Source: Sorghum bicolor (Eukaryota > Streptophyta > Magnoliopsida > Poales > Poaceae). Taken from it: DNA of 64,000 nucleotides. Where the stretch lies: NCBI RefSeq assembly GCF_000003195.3, contig NC_012873.2, positions 2,255,894 to 2,319,893 of the forward strand, in the 5' to 3' direction. Both the position numbers and the translations under genes were made by a program. The notes below the pieces were generated by a model, which saw only the letters and a list, made by a program, of their open reading frames with translations, had not been told where the DNA came from and made no database searches. Of the stretch, positions 27,601-39,758 are shown piece by piece; within the stretch, counting starts at the first letter, position 1, and each line of letters opens with the position of its first letter.

Positions 27601-28077
27601 CTGTGGAGTGTCACCGCACCGACCTAGCGTTAATGGCGTGATGCGAAAATGCAACAGTGTCTGCGCTGTGACGCAGATCGAGATGATCGATTCGATCGAT
27701 CGGCACGTACGCACCTGGGTGTCGTCGGCGTCGCCGTCGCCCGCCGCGCCGAAGCTCTCGACGTTCACCACGTTCCTGCACGCCCCCTTCCCCTGCATCA
27801 CCGCCATGACGTGGTCGTCCTCCTCCTTGTCCTCTTCGTCGTCGTCGTCGTCGTCCCACTCCCAGTTGGAGAAGCGATCTTCGTCGTCGGCTTCTTCACC
27901 ACTAGCCGCCGCCAACGACGACGACCACAGCCTCAGGACCTGGTCCTCCTCCGTCGCCTCACCGCCACCATTGCCACCGCCACCGCCGTCGCCGTCGCCC
28001 ACGGCCGCCGTCCTCGCCGCGGCCACGAGCATCAGCAGCGCCAAGAGCAGCACGCACCTCCTCGCCGCCGCGCCCAT
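24659..28077 (-). CDS. Polygalacturonase, GH28, secreted, with acidic N-terminal insert
   Basis: Four exons (27715-28077, 25905-26036, 25653-25823, 24659-25555; all phase 0) encode 520 residues. GH28 enzymes cleave the alpha-1,4 bonds of homogalacturonan in the cell wall. A signal peptide is clear at residues 1-25 (RRCVLLLALLMLVAAARTAA). The catalytic blocks are SPNTDGIHV, GTGDDCISI, GPGHGISIGSLG and RIKTWQGG, so the three Asp, the His and the Arg-Lys of the active site are present. Between the signal peptide and the conserved start (NVVNVESFGAAGDG) lies about 80 residues with a Gly-rich run and a strongly acidic run (WEWDDDDDDEEDKEEDD). The C-terminus also carries an acidic stretch beyond the last family Cys. 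Endo or exo action cannot be told. Intron 1 is 1.7 kb and holds nothing I recognise. Confidence 0.92.
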
Positions 28078-28181
28078 TGCGTACGACCTGCAGGCTGCTG
28101 GCGCGTCCTAGACTCCTAGCTAGCTACCCTTGCCCCTGTGCACTAGCTCGTGCGTATGCCTTGGCTTGCAAGCGTGCAGTG

Positions 28182-28188
28182 ATTTATA
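28182..28188 (-). promoter_or_regulatory. TATA box of the polygalacturonase gene
   Basis: TATAAAT on the minus strand lies about 105 bp upstream of the ATG at 28077, which leaves a leader of roughly 75 nt. Confidence 0.6.
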
Positions 28189-28265
28189 CCAACTCGATCG
28201 CTGCAGTACAGCATGCTAGAGCAGCTGGCAGATTGAGGTGGAGATGGATGGAGTAGGAGGAAGAC

Positions 28266-28296
28266 GAAGAAGAAGAAGAAGAAGAAGAAGAAGAAG
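28266..28296 (+). repeat. (GAA)n microsatellite
   Basis: About ten GAA units, (TTC)n on the coding strand, lie some 190 bp upstream of the polygalacturonase ATG, just beyond its TATA box. Confidence 0.85.
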
Positions 28297-28299
28297 GGG

Positions 28300-29827
28300 A
28301 GGGAGGAGACGTACTTGAAGTGCAAGTGAATGATAGAAAATGAGCGTGCGACAGAGGGAGGTGTGGTTTATGCTTTACTCATCCTCTGAAAATAAAAAGG
28401 AAAAACCAAACGAAAGGAAGCCCCTGGAGCTGAGCTGCAGTCTGCAGGGGGCCTAGCTATCTACTAGCCCTTATTATTCCTTGCCTTTGTGCATTGGCAT
28501 TTCACATCATTTTGTGGTGTCCGGATGTGCAGATCCGGGACGTATGCATAATTATTTCTTGCAAGGCAATGCTAATAGTAGCAGGGGAGTGGTTAGATAA
28601 GGCTAACACTGAAGCAGGAACAAACGTCAACTTTGTCATGGTGTTTAGAGCATGCCATGCATTTGTGCTACATACAAAACATTCTAAGACGTAAAGGCAT
28701 GTGCTGTGTGGCAGAGGAATCCCGCTAGGTTTGGCACTATATATCATAAATTTCTTATTATAAGGTCAGTTTCAACGGAGTTCTGATCAAAGTTTTATAG
28801 GTATTAATTATATTGATGTGGCACCGTATTAACGAAAAGAAAGATGATAAGAGTTTTATGAGAGTAGATATAGTTTTATATCTTCTACGCTGTTTTTAAA
28901 ATCTGGATATACTGATAACTATGACATAAAATCTTCACTGAGATTAGCCTAATAAGGACTACTACTACATTTGTAAGAGTAGTATCCTCGTGGCTATATT
29001 CAGGATGTATATATATATATCGTTTCATTTATATTAGGACAATGCTGATGGCTCTTTCGCGAAAGGGATCACCAGGTGGCCGCGGGAACGCCATGGGGCA
29101 TGCGCGGCCCATGATTGCGCGTCCACCATGTGGCTCCATTGCCATTGCCGCGCCCGGCTCCAAGTGCGTCCTGTCCTTGGCTGCAATGGATTCAGAAATC
29201 AGAACCTCAGATCCGGCATACGGGCTCACATTTCCACTTTCTTTTTACACGAGGAAACCCTCATATTATTCTTTTTTTCTAATCTAAGCAAACGGTAACG
29301 GAAACGCACAAGTTCGTGAAGAGTCAGAGAAATTGTGGCATTTGTGTTTTTTTGGAATATATTTTTTTGTTCTAAAAAACAAACCGTTTAAAATTGATTC
29401 AATTGTACGAAATGAATTTGTAGACTCTAGAATTTCTTACCATCAAGCTAGAAAAAAAAACCTAGATTTCTAGAACTCCTTTTTGATCCAAGGCAAAACC
29501 AAGAACAATAAAATGAACGAGTCCTTCTGGAAGAAAATGTGGGTTTTCTTGGCACAAGAAAAATTTGTGTGTCTTTATATTAAGATAGAAAAAAAATTAG
29601 TACAACACGCCTTAACGGCGTCCTAAGGGGTTCGAAGAGTTGCATATGAGCGTTCACCTTAGAATCAAATTTCTTCTTATTTATTTCATCAATTAAAGAT
29701 TATTGTTTATTTTTTGGATAGACAGCATACGAGATACACAAACGAGCTGAAACGTGTTGTGATAGCGGTTCTCGACTTTAGATTCTGCTTCCCTTCTCTT
29801 CGTCTCCTCCTTCCAGCAGCATCTCTT
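28300..29827. other. Intergenic, no gene seen
   Basis: Upstream region of the polygalacturonase gene. A GC-rich island at about 29040-29230 contains a short open frame on each strand without family signal; it may be an old repeat fragment. Confidence 0.35.
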
Positions 29828-30140
29828 TTAGGCCTTTGTTTATATCTAGGATGTAAAGTTTTGGGTGTCACAAGTGTTTGAATAGTAATAATAAAAAAAA
29901 TTATAGAAGTCCTACTCCGCAAGACGAATTTATTAAACCTAATCAATCTATCACAACAAATTTATTAAACCTCATTAATCTATCACAAGCACATGTTTAC
30001 TATAGATTTATTGTAGCACCATATTGTCAAAATATGATCTAATTAGGCTTAAAATATTCGCCTCTCAAAATAATCACAATCTATATAATTAATTATTTAA
30101 TACTCTATATATGTGTTCAAACATCCGATGAGATAAAGAG
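29828..30140 (-). mobile_element. MITE, abundant grass family (reverse orientation)
   Basis: The stretch runs from GGCCTTTGTTTATATCTAGG to ATATGTGTTCAAACATCCGATG. It contains the repeat-family blocks TTATTAAACCTAATCAATCT and TTTAATACTCTATATATGTG, which I recognise as high-copy in grass genomes. One internal block is duplicated (ACAAATTTATTAAACCT twice). The ends are approximate. Confidence 0.55.
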
Positions 30141-30798
30141 TAAACTTGTGAAATTAAACGAAGGCAGTTTTAGTTGAAGAAGAGTCCGCCGTCCTGATGG
30201 AGTAGCTATGTTAACCATCATGTCGACACATTGTTGACTTGCGAGAGCACGTTGCTGGTGAGCTAGTGCTGGGCTTGCTCGTGCCGCGCACATTTTTCCT
30301 GCTGCAATGCTGGCTGTTTGGTACGCACCACTTCCCACTCTTCTTTTTCGGAAACCGGAAAAAAGTAGATAAAAATAAAAGGAGCACCAAAAGAAGCGTG
30401 CCATGGTTGTCCACTGCTACCAAAAAATGACAGCCGCTTCCATTTCAAACATGCTCGCAAGGCCTACCAAAAATGTTACCATCAGTATTCAGCCATTTGT
30501 GTAATAAACCTAGCACATGCATATATTACCAGAAAAACCGCAAGGATGCAATAGGATGATGATGCGCTGTAGAATGCACATGGATTGCAGGACGCAAACA
30601 TGATCTCATTTACCTTCTAATGATGAAACCCCAAGCGGGGGGAAAGTGACCTTACACCTGGACAGCTGAGGTCCGTCGCCAAGGAAAAACATGTTTCACA
30701 TGTACAACGCTGTACGAAACACGCTTACCATCTACTTACTAGTTACTGTGTATACTCTGCCCGCCAATTTTGATCGAGCGTCCTTACATAGGTCCTTG

Positions 30799-32904
30799 TC
30801 AGGACATGTTGATCTCCACGCTGCCGCTCTTGGGGAACCGACACACGGGGCAGACGTCAGAGACCCTCTCACAGTCAATGCACAGGCACAGGTGGCGGCA
30901 CGGCATCACCAGCACCGACGCCTCCTTCCCGCCGCACCACCTGCAGGCCCCCAGCCCGATGGTAGCCGTCGACGTCGTTGCCCTGCCACCGCCACCACCA
31001 CCCAGAAGGTCAGACTGGAAGAAGCCCTCGTGGGCGGCTCCGGCTCTGGCGTTGGGGTTCTGGCTGTAGGCCGCATTGTCGGCCTCCTCGCTGTCGCCGG
31101 TGCCTTCTCTGGTGAGGTTGGTGCTCTGCGCGACCACTTGCATCAGCCTGGTTTTCAGGCTGTTGGCGACCGACTGGTTGTACATGGCCGCTGACTGCCA
31201 CGATTGCACCTCCATGGCCACTTGCCTGATCTGCTCGTTCAGCTCCTTGCTCTTCCTGTTCATCGCCTCCGCCTCCAGTTCCTTCTCCCGCAGCTTCTTC
31301 CCCACCGCTCGTTCGAGGTTTGCCAGGAAAGAAATCATCCGCCGCTGGTTCACCTCCTTCATCTGCTTGCCGATTTGCTCTGCCTGTGGGGAATAATAAC
31401 AGCCATGAAGTGAAAGGGATTACGAGAAGAAATCACCCTAGTGGTAGACCGTAAAATAGAGAACCAAGCTCATATATTTAAATGTTAATATTAAATTAAA
31501 TTAAACTATATAAAGGTGTGTTACTTCAAATCAAACAGTTAGACCCATGTAACATACAAGATCAAAACAATGGACACTAAAATAGAGAACCAAGCGCACT
31601 ATCTCATATATTCTCATTATAACATGGTATGCGTAACTGATTCAAATGTTCTGCATAGAAACTGAAAGCAGGAGGAGAATCAATGCACTACAGCAAACTA
31701 ATGTATCTGACAATGTTCTGACACAGCATGTTTAGATAACTAAACCATTCAAATATTACTATTAAACTATAGAAAGGTCTACCACTGTTTCCATGATGGA
31801 ATAACCAAATAAGAAATTCATAAATAATTATTTATTTGTTCATTTCATCCTTGTTGTCCCATAAAACACAATATCCAGGATTTCATCGATGAATGAAGCT
31901 GCACTGAATATTTACCTGAAGTCTTAAGTAATAGCTAATCTCTCTGTTTTCTTTGTCCAGTTCAGCCATGAGATCATCAACAGAGGACATTGTGGTAGGC
32001 AACGAGGTCATGCTAGCACTACCAGATGTGATCGACGAATTGTGCTCATCATCCTCATAAGACAGCCTCAGACCAGTTGATACAGCACTTGGATTGCCAA
32101 CCCGTGCTAACCGATCAGCATTCTGTTGATGATAATCGTTCAAGGACATCTGAAGTTTCAGCAACTTCTCAGTCCCTGTGTCAATGTTTGAAGTCCTTGC
32201 TTGGTTCATAACTGGAAGGTGGGCGTTTCCAGAGTAATTACAATAACCAGCAGGACCAACCGTGGGCACTGCATTGACAATAACACAAATGTCGATCAGA
32301 AAAAAAATCAGTGGCGTGGCAAGAAGGCATAGTTTAATTAACCAGTATCACTGAAAATGTGGATGCCAATATGTAAAAGCAAGGTAGAGCCAGGATAATG
32401 TTATGACTACTAGCGAGCCGGGTGTTTTCACTGTTAAAATTGTCAAAATGACTCTGCCTCCTACATGTGAGATAAAATTTTTGCTGGCATTAGAGACAAA
32501 AATTAGATGTTACTGACATTTTCACATGACCGAATGGTAAGCAGGTGGGATGAAACATTGTGGCTGCAAATCCAGCACAAACATTATTATAGCACACAAA
32601 CTTTTAAGGAACACACAGAACTAACGCAGCAAATATTGGCTACATCCGGAGATACCGTGCGCATACAAATCTGCTAGTAAACGGTTCTGAGACAAGAAAA
32701 ATCGCGCGGCAGCGAGTAATAAGCAGGTAGGTTATCCATGTTACCCGCGGCGCTTCCGAAGAGCTGCAACGGCGCGGCCTTGGCGCTGAACAGGAACTGG
32801 CTCTGGTTCTGGTTCTGGCTCTGATTCGGATCCTCCATGGCGGCGCCGGAGGGGTAGGCGGCCGCAAAGTGGGCGCCACCCATCCGGAACGCTTCCCCGT
32901 CCAT
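30799..32904 (-). CDS. BOI/SBP1-type RING E3 ubiquitin ligase
   Basis: Three exons (32745-32904, 31916-32268, 30799-31383) encode 365 residues. The C-terminus is a C3HC4 RING of the BOI/BRG and S-RNase-binding-protein class: CRWCGGKEASVLVMPCRHLC, then LCIDCERVSDVCPVCRFPKS. Before it lies the class-typical coiled coil (about residues 150-270, VNQRRMISFLANLERAVGKK) with the WQSAAMYNQSVANSLK block. The N-terminal third is low in complexity (NQSQNQNQSQF). Proteins of this class ubiquitinate MYB and other regulators and restrain cell death and stress responses in Arabidopsis. The substrate here is unknown. A likely 5'-UTR acceptor (TTTTGGCAG) lies about 10 bp upstream of the chosen ATG. The start could move if that intron is not used. 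Confidence 0.92.
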
Positions 32905-33500
32905 TCCACTCCTCCCCTCCCTGCCAAAAGGAACACAAGCTGTGAGGGAAGGGAATGGGTACATCGGAGACATCTACCGTGAATTCAATCCCGAGACGAC
33001 GACCGGAGAGCGGGCACGGCGAGCAACCGTCGATTCGATTCGCTCGGGAACAAAAAAACAAAAAAAAATCTGCCTCCACGTACCAGGAGGAAGCCGGCCG
33101 CAGCAGATCACACCCCAAGGCGCCGGTGCCGCCCTCCGATCGGGCACGAATCCGCGCCGCTCAAGGGGAAACCGAGCCCGCGCCAATCCGATCGCGCGCG
33201 GCCCTGATCGAAGAACGCGCAGAAAAAAAAAATCAGGGAGGGCGGAGGAGGGGGGAAAAATCCAGCAACAGAAAATCCGCAATGAGATTTATGGGGCCAG
33301 GCGAGGAGACGGTGGGAACGTGGGGGAAACGCACCGGAACCGCGCCGCCGCCGCCGCCGGCGGATAGGGGTGGGGATGGATTGGGGAGTCCGCGGTGAAT
33401 GCGGGGGCGTTGGGAATTCCGGGATTTATTGCCGGTTTTTAATTACCTTCCGGCGTCGCTTGTGTTGTGTGCGTGATTTAAAAGTTCACGGAAAGGAAAC
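32905..33500 (-). promoter_or_regulatory. 5' leader and promoter region of the RING gene
   Basis: A GC-rich stretch with a probable leader intron near 32923-33365. A CCG-repeat (GCCGCCGCCGCCGCC) at about 33345-33360 could be in the leader's first exon. ORFs on both strands here are composition artefacts. Confidence 0.4.
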
Positions 33501-35854
33501 GAGAAGGAGGAGGGGATAGCGAGGAGAGGAGGGGCAGGAGCGGCTCCACCGGTTTGCCACGCACGCCACCGAGCCACGTCACCTGGGCCCACCCGCGAAC
33601 GAACTTCTGTTTCTGGCGGTACTTGGGCTGGGCTGACCAACTAAGAAGGACGAGTGTAGTGCTTTTGGGCCCAGATTGTAATGATTTTCGGCCCAGTTGG
33701 TGTGCTGATCTGCTTGATATGGATGTGCGCGGGTCTCCCGTTAGCTTCTTTTTGTTTTAGGGCCCGTTTCGATTTCCCCTGTTTCTAATAATCTGGTTTT
33801 TTTAAATTAGGTGGGATCAAAACAGACTAGTTTTTATTTAGTCTTTTTATGTCAGTTTCTGCTAGATTCTTAGGGCACGTACAAGGGTCGTCGTTTTCCC
33901 GTCTCCAACTTGCCATTTTTACGAAAACGTCCTCTGTTTAGGCTGGAGACGGCCTCCCCGTCATCTCGCGAGGCGACAGCGAAGGCCCGTGCTCCGAGGC
34001 TGAATCGACGGGGAGAGCTGCGCTGTATGGCCTCGTCGTCACAAGTCGATGGCGCACTCGGATCCCATATGTCACTCGCGGTTTCTGGTTTGGGCGCGCG
34101 CCAAAATCCATCAGCAGCTTCCGTCCTTCTTCAGCGCCGACCACCGGCATCCTCGTCGCTTGCGTCGCTCGAGATGTCCTCGTCGGCTAGGAAGAGGCGG
34201 CGGATGCTGTTGCGGCCTTGGCCCTTACCTCCGTCACGGAAGCAGCTCGGCGGCGGCGGGCCGTTCCCTCAGTCGTGGTGGCGGCTCCGGGTTGGGGGCA
34301 GATGCTGCGGGTTGCACCCTTGGTCGCGGAAGGCTCGGCGACAACATCCTCCATGGCCGCATGTGCAACTGCATCTGGTATGGCTGATTCAACGGCCTCA
34401 ATCGACTCATAGTTCTGCATGGTAGACTGGTACTGCTGATTCGGCGGCAGCTTCTGCATCTGGTATGCTTAACTCAATTGTTTAAGTATAATCAACATTA
34501 ACATTATTGCTGCCGCAATTCAGTTGGCACGCTTGAGATGCACTTGCTTGCTTCCATGACATGCTAAACATGTTGATGTTATTTTGTCAGAGAGCAAAAG
34601 TTGCAGGCAGTATTCAAGAAAGATATAGAGCTTGCCACTGATAACTTCTCTAAAGAAAGATATAGAGCATACTGCATTAAGACAATGTAATGTACAAATA
34701 TGCACTATGCAGCTGAGCCTAGCTTTATAGTACCAGTGTATTTGGTTAGCAGAAGAGTGGTGTGATGATGTCTTATTTATTTCTGGCTGCAGCAAGTTCT
34801 CTAAAATCTGCTCTTCATCAGAGGTCTCCAATCCGTCGAGGCTGATGTTGGAGAAATCAACTAAGTTTTATTGGGTCGATGCTGCATATTAGCCACTGAT
34901 CTTGAAGCCCCAAGTTGTTGAACGGTGCCATTGGGTCGTCCTTCTCTCGGATGATCACAAACAAGCCAAACACATCTTCGGTGGAACAACCAAAGCACAT
35001 GCCTATGGAAAAGCAATCACATGGAGCTTCAACAAAGGTGCAGTCTACTGAAATAATATGGTTTATGCTTGATTGAGCATAAGTGTTGTTAGTGTGAATT
35101 GGAATAGCCGTGAACGCTCTTTGTTACGTGAACAAAATGTTACAATTATATATAGTATATCATTTATATTGATGATTTTTTTAAAAAAAATATGTAATCA
35201 TGTTAATCTTATTTGACTTGATCAACTATCTATCAGATAGCAACACAATGGTATATAAAATGTATTCATAGTTGATCTTAGCTACATACAAAGCATTAAA
35301 TAGCTTATAGACGACCTCTTGTCTATGGGTTGTATGACTTGTTCTTTTAGTTGTCTATATGTCAAATTCGAGACTCTTACAGATGACCCCCCGTCTGTGG
35401 GTTGTATTAAAACCAGGAAGCTGTTGATATCCAGCCTTTGCCAGTTTCTTGTCACCCTATGAGCAATAAATGAACCCAGATATTAAAAACGGTAGGATCC
35501 AAACACTCTAACCAGTTTGTACTCAGAATTTAGATTTTACAAACTAGAGACAAAAACAAAATTTTTAAGAATTTTAAAACTCATTAAAAGAGGCTCTTAA
35601 AAGAAAAAAATAAAGAATGTACATGTTTTTATCGGTCACGGTCAAAGTTAGTTATTGAAATTCATGAATTTTGAAAATCGACATCCCAATTTTCGATCGA
35701 AGAAAATTAAAAAAATTGATTTTATGGTGCTCAAATTTTCAAAGAAAACAAAATGGTACGAGATTTTATCCATGCACCTTGTACAAGTGCAAGATTTCCA
35801 CTAGCCTAGGACGAAGGGCGACCGGCGGCCCGGTCAATTGTTGTTTTGCAGAGA
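33501..35854. other. Intergenic, possible transposon-derived GC island
   Basis: Between about 33870 and 34460 a GC-rich block is open in several frames on both strands. It begins just after AGGGCACGTACAAGGGTCG, which looks like a transposon terminus, but I found no matching right end. The minus-strand frame (34187-34459) is Ala- and Thr-rich and matches nothing I know. The rest is AT-rich without features. Confidence 0.35.
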
Positions 35855-36075
35855 GTTCGAAATTTTTTTAGTTTTCGGTATTGTAATTTTTTTGTTTTTA
35901 TTTGGCAAATTTTGTCCAATCGTATGAAAAGATTCATCTTGTGATTTACAGGCAAACTGTGCAATTAGTTTTTATTTTTGTCTATATTTAATACTCTATA
36001 TACGTACCGCAAAATTCAATTTAACAGAAAATCTTGAAAAGTTTTTGATTTTTGGGTAAACAAGGCCCTAGCTTC
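35855..36075 (-). mobile_element. MITE of the GCCTTGTTTAGTTC family, reverse orientation
   Basis: Read on the minus strand it runs from TAGGGCCTTGTTTACCC through TTAAATATAGACAAAAATAA and GATGAATCTTTTCATACGATT to a diverged left end. It is one of at least six copies in the window. Confidence 0.65.
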
Positions 36076-36511
36076 CTCCTGAATCCAAAGCCTGCAACGC
36101 CTCCTGCATGCAGTCTCAATCCTTGGTTCCTTCCAGTTGCAGGTTGGGGAGTTGGAATGAAGTGTAATGTAACGTACGTATATACGGACTAGCAGTTGTA
36201 GCTGCCCGTAGTCGTCGTCAGCGAAACAAAACCAGGGGACGACAGTGACAAGTGCCGGGCCGGGCCGGGCCGCGAGAACGCGGTTCCCGTGTGCCTGCCT
36301 GCTTCGCTTGCTGCTGCAGCACTCAACGCATATCGGCATAAATCTAAAAAAAAAAAAAAAACGCATATCGGCATACGGATGTACACTAGCACCTGCTTGC
36401 ACTGCACTGCAGGCGCCCCGGCTGGCCGGCACATAAACCGCCGGGGCTCACGCGAGTCGCGCCGCCGCATGCATGCACTACGCGGCAACTAGCAGCACAG
36501 TGGCGGCTGGC

Positions 36512-36512
<1 letters not shown>

Positions 36513-36589
<77 letters not shown>
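36513..36589 (+). repeat. (TA)n tract, 77 bp
   Basis: An uninterrupted TA dinucleotide run, fully self-complementary, in gene-poor sequence. Confidence 0.95.
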
Positions 36590-36593
<4 letters not shown>

Positions 36594-38334
36594 GAAAGAT
36601 GGAGAGAGGTCACGAGGATAGGGGGCTAGGGGCTGTGGCCGTCCAGGTTGCGCCAGCAGCTAGTTCATCCTCTCGTCTGGTACGACGATCCACCACGTCC
36701 GATCATCGTCGTCGGTTCGTGCATAGCATCAGCTCTCTAGCTATTATATTGATGAATCCCTCGTTGGGCAGCTAGCTGGTGCCGGATCGTCGTCCAGCAG
36801 CGCGGTGAACTCAACGTAGGCGGCGGCCAGCAGCCGGCCGGATCCAGGCGGCGGCGGCGGCACGGGCGGTTTAATTTAAGGGCGCGCGCGATCTCGATCG
36901 GCCGGGATGAAGTCGGAGATACTGCCTGCAGGTACGCACTACACTATCCGACTATTGATCGCTCCTCCGATCCTCCGCTCGGCCTTTGCGATTTGAATTC
37001 GAATGAATGAATTATTTTGAATCGTCTGGCTAAAAAGTCCATATATATGCGTTGTATATATATATGAGTACGTACGTGCTGCGATCGATCCTCTCGGGTT
37101 TCATTCAGCTTGCATGCGGTTCATTATTTATTTATTTCCTTCTCCGAGTGTGCGAGGAGGACCAGAGTACTTCTAAGTGAATCTTGTAAAACTCTAGTAG
37201 GATTTCCTTAGTGAACAATGGACCAATCCGATCCAAACTATACTAGGTACGGGAGAATTTCCTGAATCTTGTAATTTTTTTTTCCTGCAAAATTGAACTG
37301 ATTTCTACAGAATTTCTGCATGATTCCTGTAAAACGAATTGCGTTACAAAGGGGCCCCAAAAAGAGTTTTGGATAGGTAGTTGGATTCTAGGACTCGTTT
37401 CTAATTTTTTTCACCGCAACCTCATTTTTCTCAAGAGATGAGATGAGACACAGCTTTGCTGAAGGGTGATCTCTACAACTAATTAAGGAATACACATGCT
37501 AACTAAGGAATATGAGGCACTATTTAAAAGGAATGTATGGAGACATATAGACCGAAAACCCATGCTGATATATACGTAACAATTTTTCATAAGAGCTACA
37601 TGTAACAATTTTTTGGAGACAATTTTTTAATATCGTAAAACATCTTTTTCTAGCAGAAAGGAAGTGGAATACAAACTGTTTGTCAAGCATGCCATTTGTT
37701 TGAAGTCTAAATAAGTCGGTCAAGCCGTGCCAAATAAGGTCGTAATGGTGTGACTGACTGATCGTTGTTTGACCCATGATGTGTTGTTTTGTGTATTTTT
37801 TGGCGGTAGTGCTTTTTTTTTAAAAAAATGATCGTTCTCCCATAACGTCCGGTTCACGACACAAGGACAGGGGGCTTTTCAAAGTAAGCGGCCCATATGT
37901 CTGTGTATCTTCGTAGTGGGTCTGGCCCATTAATAAGCTCCCTCACATATGAGCCTACGTGTGAGCCCAGGAGGAAGTAAGTGGATAGGGCCTCCATTTT
38001 CGATGGATTAGTGTTCCTTATTGGTTTGATTGACCAAGAGCAATCCTCCTCCTCCAAAATCCAAAAAGAAAATTTTCACCAAAATCAAGCAAATGAGCAT
38101 AGTGGTACTCACACATTATTAGTTGGAGGGTTCAGTAGTCCACCCCCGTAATTGGGGGATGAAGTAGACTTATTTCCCATTATTAGAGTAGTAGTACATC
38201 TGTGTGCATGCATTGTTTAAGCATATGGTATCTGGTGCTGCCTTTGAGTTGAGAGGGGATGGTAAAAAAGCTGCCCTCCGGCGGCGGCATCTTTGGATGG
38301 ATGATGGAAAGTGCATTGTGTAGTTCACCCAAAA
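36590..38334. other. Intergenic, no supported gene
   Basis: A possible first coding exon at 36907-36930 (ATG AAG TCG GAG ATA CTG CCT GCA, then G|GTACGC donor) was noted, but no second exon could be joined to it. The rest is AT-rich and unremarkable. Confidence 0.35.
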
Positions 38335-38560
38335 AATAAAAAACTGTTCAACATTCTTCGTCACATCGAATCTTGCAGCATATACATGGAGCATTAAACA
38401 TAGATAAAAACAAAAACTATTTGCACAGTTTACTTATAAATCGCGAGACGAATATTTTAAACCTAGTTATTCTATGATTAGACAATGTTTGTAAAATAAA
38501 AACAAAAGTGAAACAGTATTAAAATTTAAAAACTTTTAGATCTGAACAAGACCTAACTTT
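38335..38560 (+). mobile_element. MITE of the GCCTTGTTTAGTTC family, plus orientation, diverged
   Basis: It contains the family blocks CGTCACATCGAATCTTGCAG, CATGGAGCATTAAACATAG and ATCGCGAGACGAATATTTTA, and ends near GAACAAGACCTA. The left terminus is lost. Confidence 0.6.
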
Positions 38561-39081
38561 GAGGAAAAGAACACCGCTGGAAGTGCTAGTGCTAATTTGT
38601 GTGCTGCAGCTGCGGCGTAGGCTAGGAGATTGCATGTGATGCATGTGAGAGTGCATGGCGTTGGCATTGCTGGCCGCGGCCGCTGCTGACACGCGCTGAA
38701 CGTGACTTCTGTTCCAAGAACCTCATGCATGCATGTAACCGTGGGACTGAGACCGTGAGGATCACCGTACCTTTATTTAATTTGCAGTAACCTTCTTTTC
38801 TTTTTGTTTATGGTTTGGTACGGTTTAACTTTAAGTTGTCGTTTAGGAAAATTGATGAGGTCTGTCTGAACGCACTCTGATTTCTGAAGACAACTGTACA
38901 TGTTGCCTCCCATCGATCCGCCCGCTGGGAATAGGAATATTTTCGATTCCTGGATACAATGGTATAGGGTAAGCCGGCCGGCAGCCAGAGAATCGAAGGC
39001 TTTTGGAAAGTCAAGCTCACAAGAGCTATAGCCACATCTGGCCGGGATCTCTTAATTCGGTGACACGTTTGGAACAAATTA

Positions 39082-39755
39082 GAGCATCTCCAAGAGACTC
39101 TCTATTCTTTGTTTTGTATTCTAATTTAGAGAGTTTTGTGTAAAATTAACCTCCAACAGACTCTCCATCATGCTCTCTAAAAAATAAACACGAGCTATCC
39201 CTCCTTTTTCGCTCGCCACGGAAAGCGAGCAGGCCTCACTCGCCAAGTCCCGTGAATCTTGCGGCAGCAGCATATTCTGCGTGCTTTGGGCCTATCCCGT
39301 ATGCTCCATCGCCCATTCCTGCGCCAGACAGCCAAACAAGACATAGCAGCAGCACTTTGGAGGATGATGTGTTGGCGGAGACATACAGAAAATAGGACCT
39401 CGTGCGCAAACTGCAAGGCCATGGGTGGCAAGGAGGGCGCACAACGTGTTGTCAGTTGTCACACGTCACTGGCTTGCTCGTCGACGACCAACGTGTTGCC
39501 CTTCTGGCCTTGTGGGCAGGGCCCCTGCTTCTGAACTTGAGTTTCAGGTGACGGCGAGACAGTCGACGATGAGAGCAGACAGGATCGTGGTGGATCCGAA
39601 GACAAAAGATCTGGTGACATGGCAAGTTTTAAAATAGAGTCACAGTTTAGATGATCTGTTGGAGTAGCCTATCTTTTTTAGGAGAGATTCATTTTAGAAA
39701 ATAGCTAAATCACTAAATTTAGATATTTGTTTTGGCTAATCTCTTAGAGATGCTC
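39082..39755. mobile_element. Harbinger-like element with internal GC-rich cargo
   Basis: The 674-bp element has inverted ends GAGCATCTCCAAGAGA and, at the right, TCTCTTAGAGATGCTC, and a TTA duplication at 39079-39081 and 39756-39758. The middle part (about 39185-39640) is GC-rich and unlike the AT-rich ends. It has open frames on both strands without known domains. The class is inferred from the 3-bp TTA target site. Other ends of the family lie near 14780 and 58478. Confidence 0.7.
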
Positions 39756-39758
39756 TTA

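Noticed and set aside
29616..29660. GGGGTTCGAAGAGTTGC considered as a tRNA T-arm
   Set aside because: No acceptor, D or anticodon arms can be folded around it.
33942..34460. Possible gene in the GC island at 34 kb
   Set aside because: Several frames are open on both strands, with no family motif, no splice logic and no conserved block. It may be transposon-related.
36386..36613. ORFs encoding Ile-Tyr repeats
   Set aside because: They are translations of the (TA)n tract.
36907..36930. Possible first exon MKSEILPA followed by a GT donor
   Set aside because: No matching second exon was found within the next several kb, so it is too short to support a gene.
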